From contig JAFOYS010000331.1 in assembly GCA_017391435.1 (NCBI GenBank), positions 1 through 5,987 on the forward strand: a DNA stretch of 5,987 nucleotides. The letters are read 5' to 3'. Made by a program: the position numbers and the translations under genes. Under the pieces are notes generated by a model. The model ran no database searches and was not told the DNA's origin. It saw nothing but the letters and a program-made list of their open reading frames with translations. The DNA is from Alistipes sp. GTDB taxonomy: Bacteria > Bacteroidota > Bacteroidia > Bacteroidales > Rikenellaceae. Positions 1 to 5,987 of the stretch are shown here, piece by piece; within the stretch, counting starts at the first letter, position 1; every line of letters begins with the position of its first letter.

Positions 1-104
1 GAGGCTCAGTAAAGGATGGTGAGATTATTATCCAGGGTGAGAATCGTGACCGTGTGTTGCAGATTCTTCTGGACGAGGGGTATAGCAAAGCAAAAAAGGT
101 GTAG
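1..104 (+). CDS. SUI1/YciH-family translation initiation factor, C-terminal fragment
   Basis: This is the 3' end of a gene that starts left of the window. The frame whose first complete codon is at position 3 encodes 33 residues and stops with TAG at 102-104. The visible residues begin GSVKDGEIIIQG and end DEGYSKAKKV. This matches the conserved C-terminal part of the SUI1 (eIF1-like) fold, where a GGSVKDGEI-type stretch is followed by a QG-xxR-DxV helix and a terminal EGYxxK segment. Family members are small (about 100 to 120 residues), so most of the protein lies outside the window. Eukaryotic eIF1 helps select the start codon on the small ribosomal subunit. The bacterial YciH members are thought to act on initiation too, but their role is less settled. 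The stop is 2 bases before the next start codon, so the two genes are probably co-transcribed. The lysine codons near the end form an A_AAA_AAG heptamer (92-98), discussed under findings. The family call is by recognition of the motif, without a database search. Confidence 0.85.
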   Translation, partial: GSVKDGEIIIQGENRDRVLQILLDEGYSKAKKV

Positions 105-106
105 CG

Positions 107-829
107 ATGAGACGAGCAAGGTTTGTTATGGTTGCAGTTCTCTGTCTGCTCACTTTTCAGGCAGCGGCGCAGAGGCTCTCGCGCAAGGCTATGGCAGCGC
201 AGATAGCAGCCCTTACGGCAAAGGTAGACTCGCTACAGAGTGCAGTGAGCGGATGTCTAAAGGTAAGTATGGCTACAGACCCTAATTGGGAGAAGTGGCA
301 GGATGTGCGCTACAACTACGGCTTCAACACCTCTGAGCAGCCCGTTTTTGCTACGGTAGATGGTGTTCTTGAGAGCCGCACGATGCTATCGGTGCGTGGA
401 GGGCGTGGTCGTTGGAACAACAGCACCAGCAAGCCATACACAACATTTGTAGATGGTGGCCACCTTTTTGAGGGTTGGAACGGCAGCGAGACCTGCCGAC
501 TGACGATGCTAATTGGCAAGCAGGCGCCAGATATTGCCTGCATACAGGTATACTCACCCAAGGGGCTCTACCTGCCTAAGCGACACTTTGGTTGGGTAAA
601 ACTCGGCTCAGACGATGCGTGTCAGGGCGTTGACTTTGGTAGATATTGGGCAGTCTCGTTTGTGCCGTTTACGCTCGGAGGCTTTGACAGCGCACCTACG
701 ACTACTGTCTACCACAACACTCAGCTACCGACTACAGCAGTACCTGTAGGAACACTCTACTACGACACTACACTTGGCAAGGTTGGTTGCTACACACCTG
801 CAGGTTGGAGATATATTGCATTTGAATAG
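107..829 (+). CDS. Secreted/periplasmic protein of unknown function with coiled coil and phage-tail-like C-terminal motif
   Basis: I do not recognise this 240-residue protein as a named family. Residues 1-21 form a signal peptide: a basic start (MRRARF), a hydrophobic core, and an AAA-Q site for signal peptidase I around residue 21. Cys13 lies inside the hydrophobic core with Leu before it, so it is not a lipobox. Residues 27-48 are Ala/Leu-rich with heptad spacing and suggest a short coiled coil. Residues 58-190 are rich in Trp, Tyr, Gly and Val and look like a beta-sandwich body, with cysteines at 130, 145 and 172 that could form disulfides after export. The C-terminus, residues 213-237, carries a GTLYYDTTLGK...GWRYI pattern resembling the closing motif of many Bacteroidota phage-tail or surface proteins. 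The start at 107 is preferred because it gives the basic n-region; an ATG at 128 would lose it. A weak AAGG (96-99) lies 7 bases upstream. The gene starts 2 bases after the SUI1 stop and ends within the next start codon. A structural or adhesive envelope role is possible but unproven. Confidence 0.85.
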   Translation: MRRARFVMVAVLCLLTFQAAAQRLSRKAMAAQIAALTAKVDSLQSAVSGCLKVSMATDPNWEKWQDVRYNYGFNTSEQPVFATVDGVLESRTMLSVRGGRGRWNNSTSKPYTTFVDGGHLFEGWNGSETCRLTMLIGKQAPDIACIQVYSPKGLYLPKRHFGWVKLGSDDACQGVDFGRYWAVSFVPFTLGGFDSAPTTTVYHNTQLPTTAVPVGTLYYDTTLGKVGCYTPAGWRYIAFE

Positions 830-831
830 TG
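827..831 (+). other. TAG/GTG stop-start overlap that fixes the start of the 998-residue gene
   Basis: The TAG stop of the upstream gene (827-829) shares its G with a GTG codon (829-831). In the downstream frame a TGA lies at 823-825 and only one codon (ATA) separates it from the GTG, so no earlier standard start exists. The first in-frame ATG is at residue 34, which would remove the signal peptide. GTG at 829 is therefore the only standard start that keeps the export signal. No Shine-Dalgarno sequence sits at usable spacing (a GGAG at 807-810 is 18 bases away), so translation probably depends on re-initiation by ribosomes finishing the upstream gene. That dependence is an inference. Confidence 0.75.
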
Positions 832-3825
832 AAAAGATTTCTCTACATACTCATCTCTGTTTTGGCACTACTCTGTAGTGGCAGGGCTTCAGCACAGTTC
901 TACTCTTGGGGAGCTGACGCTGAGAGTATGTCGTGGCGCAAGATTAAGGGGGATAAGATCTCTGTTATCTATCCCGACACTGCTGCCACACCGGCCTACC
1001 GTATGATGCACTATGTAAAGGCTGTTCAGCCATCTATAGACTTTGGATTTAGGTACGGGGCTATGGATATTCCATTTGTCATCCACCCGGAGAATATGCG
1101 CTCTAACGGTCTTGTGATGTGGCTTCCAAAGCGAGTTGAGATTATCAGCGCACCATCTATAGAGAGTTACTCTATGCCGTGGCTCAAGCAGCTTGCCGCA
1201 CACGAGTATCGTCACGCAGTGCAGTATAACAACATCAACCACGGCTGGGTAAAGGCCTTCAGCTACCTTCTGGGTCAGCAGAGCTCTACTATAGGACTGC
1301 TCTTTATGCCACTGTGGGGTATTGAGGGCGATGCCGTTGTGTCAGAGACCGCTATGAGCACCTTCGGCCGAGGACTACAGCCATCTTTCTCGATGCACTA
1401 TCGCGCTGTTGGTGAGAGTATACTGTCCCGCAAGAATCTTGACAAGTGGTTCTGCGGTTCGTACCGTGAATATATTCCAGACCACTACCAGCTTGGCTAT
1501 CAGATAACCTCCTACGCCAATACAAAGTACAACGAGAATATCTGGGACAAGATTGTCAACTACTCTGTACGCAACCCATATGTCATTGCCACACACCTTG
1601 TGTCAATGAAGAAGTTCTACAAGACTCGCACATCTATACTTGCTCGCGAGACCTTCACAGACCTAAACAACTTCTGGAACAGACTACCAGCAGAGGGGAA
1701 TAGTTCTACAATGCTCCCTGTGCCTAAGCAGCTGACATATACAAAGTACTCACATCCGATATTCTTTGGTAGCAGGACCGTTATTGCAGTCAAGGAGTCG
1801 CTCGACAGACCAGCAGCACTTGTGCGAACAAACATCCACAGCGGAGAGCAGCAGCGAATATGCTACATAGGCAACCTCTCTACCCGCCCGACAATTCAGG
1901 GTGATAGAGTCTGGTGGACAGAGTATCGTCGCTCACCACTCTATCAGCAGAGGGTAAACTCGCGTCTGTGTTATGTAAATCTTGACAATGGAAAGCCTCG
2001 TACAGTAAACCGCTATCGCAATGTGCTATACCCTACTGCTATTGAGCAGAGCAGTGATATTGCTTGGGTGGAGTACTATGCAAATGGCAGCTACGCTATT
2101 GTCCGCGGAGACAAAAATAGCAAAACCACTCTGCTAAGGCTACCTACAGATATTGAGGTGCACTCTCTTGCCTACGATAACGGCACTAAGGCACTCTACT
2201 TTATCGCCACAGATGACTCTGGACAGTGGATAGGTCGTGTAAATAGCGATAAGACCTTCAGCCGCATTACCGAGGGGGCCTATATTACAATCTCTGACCT
2301 TCGTGCCGATAGCGGACTACTCTACTTTGGCTCTATTGCCTCGGGTAAGGATGAGGCGCACTGCCTTGACCTTAGTACGGGTAAGCAGTATCAGATTACA
2401 AGCTCTACCTACGGCTCATTCTCGCCAGCACCGACATACAATGGTAGCATTGTTATGACGACATATGACCGCAACGGATATCATCTTGCAATGCAGCAGG
2501 TAGATAGAGGTGCGCTCAAGGCAATAAACAACGCAAAGACTCCACAAAACATTGTCAACCCTGCTCGCAAGCAGTGGAGTGTGATAAATCTTGACACAGT
2601 GCGCTTTACGGCGGCCGACTCTATTGCTACGACAAAGGCTCACCGCTCTCGCCGATACTCAAAGTTTACGCACCTGTTTAATGTGCACTCGTGGGCACCT
2701 GCCTCATACGACCCATTTGCACTTGTTGAAGAGGGGGCTATGGACTTCAACTTCGGTGCTACAGTGATGTCGCAGAGCCTGCTGTCAAATACTGAGGGCT
2801 TTGCTACTTGGGGTTGGAACAAGAGCAACGGACACTTCTTTAAGGGTGCTCTGCGCTACTACGGGCTTGGTGTAAATCTCTCACTAAGTGGCTCTTACGG
2901 AGGTAAGCAGCAGATGTATACGGCCTACACATACGAGTTAAACCCAGAGACGGGCAAGTATGAGGTAGTATTCCCAGAGGCGCCAAAGCAGAAGCGATAC
3001 TACAACATCTCTGCCTCAGCATCTCTGCCGATATATCTGCAGAGCGGATACCACACTCGCCTACTCGGTATAAATATAGGTTGGAGCTACTCCAACGGTC
3101 TTGTAGCAAAGCTCGACAAGCTCATTATTGAGGGTGGTCAGATAACAAACCTCGCTACTATAGGCTACTCAGAGGGTCTACACCTACTGCAGGCGGGCAT
3201 CGGTTTTCAAGATATGGTGGCTCTGGCGCATAAGGACTTTCTGCCTCGCTTAGGATATGTTCTCTCGGCAAACTACGCCTTTAACCCTGCCAACTCTGAC
3301 TTTGGTCAGCTCATATCGTTCTATGGTAAGGCATATATCCCTGGTTTTGCCCGCCACCACTCTATAAGTGTTGCTGCGCTGTACCAGAATAGCGTTGGAG
3401 GCTTTGAGTCCAAGCTCTTAGCATCTAACTTTTCATTCCACTCCTCACGACTTATACCTCACGGATTCCACACTGCCGAGGTAGAGAATCGGAACTACTT
3501 TGCCACAAGTGTTAACTACCAGTTCCCGCTATGTTATCCCGAGGGCGGTATACAGTCGGTAATCTACTTCAAGCGTATACGCCTCAACTTAGGCTTTGAC
3601 TACGCATCATTTGGCAAGCAATTTTTTGAGGCCTACCCAGAGATTAACAAGGTAAACCTTATCTCCAAGCGCAACCAGCTATACTCTTATGGAGGCGATA
3701 TTACTTTTGATGTAAACTTATTCCGAATGCCATCTTCGGCAACTACCGCCGTAACCTTTACCCTCTACAAGCCACACGGCAAGAGGGGTCTATACTTCTC
3801 GGCAGGTGTAGGACTACCTTTTTAA
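829..3825 (+). CDS. Large outer-membrane protein: metallopeptidase-like domain, propeller-like middle, C-terminal beta-barrel
   Basis: This 998-residue envelope protein starts at GTG. Residues 1-22 are a signal peptide (MKRF, hydrophobic core, ASA-Q cleavage). Residues 24-290 resemble a gluzincin-type zinc-peptidase domain. They contain HEYRH (His125, Glu126, His129), fitting HExxH, followed 37 residues later by WGIEGDAVVSETA, where Glu166 is a candidate third metal ligand. The GRGLQPSF stretch after it also looks family-typical. Residues 300-560 have repeated short beta segments (for example NLDNGK, DLSTGKQYQIT, YDRNGYHL) like a TolB/WD40-type propeller. After a linker comes an HSWAP motif (620-624), then roughly 665-998 alternate aromatic and polar residues as in an outer-membrane beta-barrel, ending in a terminal Phe (GVGLPF), the usual barrel-assembly signal. 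I recall similar proteins in Bacteroidota annotated as hypothetical or TolB-like; no substrate is known to me. Peptidase activity is not shown: the motif could be structural. The gene overlaps its upstream neighbour by one base and lies 12 bases before the penicillin-binding protein gene, which suggests a role in envelope building. Confidence 0.88.
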   Translation: MKRFLYILISVLALLCSGRASAQFYSWGADAESMSWRKIKGDKISVIYPDTAATPAYRMMHYVKAVQPSIDFGFRYGAMDIPFVIHPENMRSNGLVMWLPKRVEIISAPSIESYSMPWLKQLAAHEYRHAVQYNNINHGWVKAFSYLLGQQSSTIGLLFMPLWGIEGDAVVSETAMSTFGRGLQPSFSMHYRAVGESILSRKNLDKWFCGSYREYIPDHYQLGYQITSYANTKYNENIWDKIVNYSVRNPYVIATHLVSMKKFYKTRTSILARETFTDLNNFWNRLPAEGNSSTMLPVPKQLTYTKYSHPIFFGSRTVIAVKESLDRPAALVRTNIHSGEQQRICYIGNLSTRPTIQGDRVWWTEYRRSPLYQQRVNSRLCYVNLDNGKPRTVNRYRNVLYPTAIEQSSDIAWVEYYANGSYAIVRGDKNSKTTLLRLPTDIEVHSLAYDNGTKALYFIATDDSGQWIGRVNSDKTFSRITEGAYITISDLRADSGLLYFGSIASGKDEAHCLDLSTGKQYQITSSTYGSFSPAPTYNGSIVMTTYDRNGYHLAMQQVDRGALKAINNAKTPQNIVNPARKQWSVINLDTVRFTAADSIATTKAHRSRRYSKFTHLFNVHSWAPASYDPFALVEEGAMDFNFGATVMSQSLLSNTEGFATWGWNKSNGHFFKGALRYYGLGVNLSLSGSYGGKQQMYTAYTYELNPETGKYEVVFPEAPKQKRYYNISASASLPIYLQSGYHTRLLGINIGWSYSNGLVAKLDKLIIEGGQITNLATIGYSEGLHLLQAGIGFQDMVALAHKDFLPRLGYVLSANYAFNPANSDFGQLISFYGKAYIPGFARHHSISVAALYQNSVGGFESKLLASNFSFHSSRLIPHGFHTAEVENRNYFATSVNYQFPLCYPEGGIQSVIYFKRIRLNLGFDYASFGKQFFEAYPEINKVNLISKRNQLYSYGGDITFDVNLFRMPSSATTAVTFTLYKPHGKRGLYFSAGVGLPF

Positions 3826-3837
3826 AACAGTTTGACT

Positions 3838-5987
3838 ATGGTAAAAAAGAGAAATACAACAAGCAAGAGCAAAATTACCCGTCTGATGTGGGTAGTAGCC
3901 CTTACACCGGTGCTCATTGCAGCACTTATGCTAACCCTTACGGCCATTGGAGCATTTGGTCGCATACCATCCTTTGAGGAGCTTGAGAACCCTAAGAGTA
4001 ACCTTGCCACAGAGGTCTATGCCGACAATGGTAAGGTTATCGGTAGCTTCTTTGTCCAAAACCGCTCCTATGTTCAGTATGCCGACCTCTACCCTACTGA
4101 CTCTACGGCGGTGTACAATGTATCGGGTCACCAGACGCCACCTCTTGCCACTGCGCTGATAGCGGTAGAGGATGAGCGATTCTACTCTCACTCAGGCATT
4201 GACTATCGTTCGCTTGCCCGCGTAGGAGTTAAGACACTGCTTCTTGGTCAGAAGCAAGGTGGTGGTAGTACTATCACGCAGCAGCTTGCAAAGAACCTCT
4301 TTCCACGAAATACATCAAACAATGACGGCAAGATTGCCCGCATACTTCGCCTTATAGGCAGCAAGCTCAAGGAGTGGATAACAGCCATAAAGCTTGAGCA
4401 CAACTACACCAAGGAGGAGATCGTGGCTATGTACCTCAACACTGTTGAGTATGGCTCAAATGCCTACGGAATCAAGTCTGCAGCGGTAACATTCTTTGGC
4501 AAGCAGCCTTCAGAGCTCAATCTGCAGGAGGCGGCAATGCTCGTGGGTGTTGTAAATGCACCAACGCGATACTCGCCCGTTCGCAACCCCGAGAATGCGC
4601 TTAAGCGCCGTAACCTTGTGCTAAGGCGTATAGAGAATATCGGTGCTATAAGCCGTGAAGTGTGTGACTCTATCTGCGCGTTGCCTATAACGCTGAACTA
4701 TCGCCCTGTGTCGCACAACTACGGTCAGGCGACATACTTCCGTGAGATGTTGCGTCTTGTGATGACTGCCGAGGCTCCTAAGCGTCGTAACTTCTACACC
4801 GAGTGGGACTACGAGCAGGCACTTAAGCAGTACAACGAGAATCCTCTCTACGGCTGGTGTCACAAGAACCACAAGGCTGATGGCAGCGAGTACAACATCT
4901 ACCGCGATGGACTGAAGATCTACACAACTATCAACGCCTCTATGCAGAGCTATGCCGAGGCGGCTGTGCACAAGCAGTTGCAGACCGTAATCCAGCCGGC
5001 GATGGACAAGCAGGTACGCGAGACCCGCACACTGTTTATTGACACAGAGAAGGAGGAGGTAGATAAGATTATCCGCCGCGCTATGCGTAACTCCGACCGC
5101 TACCGCAATATGAAGAAGGAGGGGGTATCGGAGAAGGATATCTACGCATCTTTTGAGCGCAAGTGCAATATGAAGGTCTTTACCTTTAACGGCGAGCGAG
5201 ATACACTGCTCACTCCGCGCGACTCAATTCTGCACCACAAGCGCATTATGCGAGCTTCGTTTGTGGCCATAGAGCCTCAGACAGGCCATATCAAGGCCTA
5301 TGTCGGTGGCCCATCGTTCCAGTACTTCAAGTACGATATGGCAAAGCAGGGTAAGCGACAGATTGGCTCAACTGTAAAGCCGTTTATCTACACCTTTGCT
5401 ATTGACCACCTCGGTATGACCCCTTGCACTATGGTGCCAAACCTACCTGTGACTATTGAGACTACAGTAGGTACAGCTTGGTCACCAAAGGAGGCGGGAA
5501 ATGTAGAGTATGACGGCACGCTGCACCCTCTTAAGTGGGGTCTTGCCCTGAGCCGCAACAACTACTCGGCTTGGATTATGAAGCAGGCAAAGCAGCCTGA
5601 GGCTGTGGCAGACTTTATCCACAATATGGGTATTGCAAGCTATATAGACCCTGTATATGCACTCTGTCTGGGAACATTCGAGAGTAATGTCTTTGAGATG
5701 GTCAGCGCCTATGCCACATTTGCAAATGAGGGCGTATACAACTCACCACTCTTTGTGACACACATTGAGGATCGTCAGGGTAACCTGATATCAAGTTTCT
5801 CCTCTACTTCGCAGGATGCCGTGAGCAAGCAGACCGCCTACACAATGATTACAATGCTCAAGAATGTGATTACAAACGGTACTGGTCGCCGTATGGGGTG
5901 GCAGTTTGGGCTGAGCGATGTTGAGATTGCTGGCAAGACAGGTACATCTAACGAGGACCGCGATGCTTGGTTTATGTGTATCACACC
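3838..5987 (+). CDS. Class A penicillin-binding protein (PBP1A type), bifunctional transglycosylase/transpeptidase, 3' truncated by window
   Basis: The enzyme polymerises lipid II into glycan strands and crosslinks the stem peptides on the periplasmic side of the inner membrane. A short basic cytoplasmic tail is followed by one membrane anchor (residues 16-38). The GT51 transglycosylase domain shows EDERFYSHSG (111-120, catalytic Glu111), GGSTITQQLAKN (142-153), KLKEWITAIKLE (176-187, second catalytic Glu179) and EIVAMYLNTVEYGSNAYG (194-211). The transpeptidase domain has the nucleophile in STVK (Ser511, Lys514), SRN (Ser572-Asn574) and KTGT (700-703). All expected active-site motifs are present, so it should be active. 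Between the domains, residues 310-470 form the long segment I associate with Bacteroidota PBP1A (DGLKIYTTI, SDRYRNMKKEG, TPRDSI). The reading frame is still open after 716 codons plus 2 bases; by family length, some tens of residues are missing. ATG at 3838 is chosen because it gives the basic tail and anchor; TTG at 3832 is the only nearby alternative. It lies in the same frame as the upstream gene, 12 bases after its TAA, with no clear ribosome-binding site. Names used for this family are mrcA, ponA or pbpA. Confidence 0.97.
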   Translation, partial: MVKKRNTTSKSKITRLMWVVALTPVLIAALMLTLTAIGAFGRIPSFEELENPKSNLATEVYADNGKVIGSFFVQNRSYVQYADLYPTDSTAVYNVSGHQTPPLATALIAVEDERFYSHSGIDYRSLARVGVKTLLLGQKQGGGSTITQQLAKNLFPRNTSNNDGKIARILRLIGSKLKEWITAIKLEHNYTKEEIVAMYLNTVEYGSNAYGIKSAAVTFFGKQPSELNLQEAAMLVGVVNAPTRYSPVRNPENALKRRNLVLRRIENIGAISREVCDSICALPITLNYRPVSHNYGQATYFREMLRLVMTAEAPKRRNFYTEWDYEQALKQYNENPLYGWCHKNHKADGSEYNIYRDGLKIYTTINASMQSYAEAAVHKQLQTVIQPAMDKQVRETRTLFIDTEKEEVDKIIRRAMRNSDRYRNMKKEGVSEKDIYASFERKCNMKVFTFNGERDTLLTPRDSILHHKRIMRASFVAIEPQTGHIKAYVGGPSFQYFKYDMAKQGKRQIGSTVKPFIYTFAIDHLGMTPCTMVPNLPVTIETTVGTAWSPKEAGNVEYDGTLHPLKWGLALSRNNYSAWIMKQAKQPEAVADFIHNMGIASYIDPVYALCLGTFESNVFEMVSAYATFANEGVYNSPLFVTHIEDRQGNLISSFSSTSQDAVSKQTAYTMITMLKNVITNGTGRRMGWQFGLSDVEIAGKTGTSNEDRDAWFMCIT

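Noticed and set aside
16..285. 89-codon + strand open frame overlapping the SUI1 end and the start of the secreted-protein gene
   Set aside because: It crosses two better-supported genes in a different frame, and its product has no recognisable domain or signal. It is a shadow frame.
818..825. TGCATTTG as a possible Bacteroidota -7 promoter element (TAnnTTTG)
   Set aside because: It misses the conserved A, lies inside the coding end of the upstream gene, and I see no TTG at the expected -33 spacing. It is too weak to call.
889..1242. 117-codon minus-strand open frame
   Set aside because: It is antisense to the start of the 998-residue gene, covering the signal peptide end and the HEYRH region, and has no motif of its own.
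3819..3827. TTTTTAAAA run at the end of the 998-residue gene as a possible terminator
   Set aside because: There is no GC-rich stem before it, and the PBP gene begins 12 bases after the stop. The run is simply the Phe-stop end of the gene.
3843..3849. Second in-phase A_AAA_AAG heptamer at codons 2-4 of the PBP gene
   Set aside because: A -1 slip here would read about 40 codons of unrelated sequence to a TGA near 3976. It is best explained as lysine codons in the basic N-terminal tail. The A6 run is also too short to argue for phase variation.
4621..4971. 116-codon minus-strand open frame inside the PBP gene
   Set aside because: It lies wholly antisense to an intact GT51/transpeptidase gene and its product shows no motif. 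The strong GAG/CAG/AAG codon preference of the sense strand tends to leave antisense frames open.

Overview
The window looks like a stretch of a Bacteroidota chromosome, probably order Bacteroidales. The main reasons are a class A penicillin-binding protein with the long inter-domain segment I associate with this phylum, a large outer-membrane protein of a type I recall mostly from Bacteroidota, a stand-alone SUI1/YciH-like factor, and weak or absent Shine-Dalgarno sequences before the genes. Codon choice is uniform across the window, with strong use of GAG over GAA and CAG over CAA and frequent ATA and CTA. Nothing suggests that one of the genes came from a different base-composition background. 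The genus cannot be fixed from this sequence.

All coding is on the + strand and the genes are packed almost without gaps. In order: (1) the last 33 codons of a SUI1/YciH-type translation factor, stop at 102-104; (2) after 2 bases, a 240-residue secreted or periplasmic protein of unknown function (107-829), with a signal peptide, a short coiled coil, a probable beta-rich body and a phage-tail-like C-terminal motif; (3) sharing one base with the previous stop, a GTG-started 998-residue envelope protein (829-3825) with a signal peptide, an HEYRH metallopeptidase-like domain, a propeller-like middle and a C-terminal outer-membrane beta-barrel; (4) after 12 bases, a bifunctional class A penicillin-binding protein (PBP1A type) from 3838 that runs off the right edge after 716 codons. 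No intergenic stretch exceeds 12 bases, and I see no terminator, promoter, RNA gene, insertion sequence or CRISPR array.

The layout suggests one co-transcribed unit in which a translation-factor gene is followed by three cell-envelope genes: an exported small protein, an outer-membrane protein and the main peptidoglycan polymerase/crosslinker. That the three envelope genes work together is an inference from packing only.

Most worth a second look are the metallopeptidase-propeller-barrel protein, whose function I do not know, and a dnaX-like A_AAA_AAG heptamer at the end of the SUI1 gene whose -1 frame runs open straight into the next gene. The window is otherwise ordinary core chromosome, and I found no convincing new multi-gene system.
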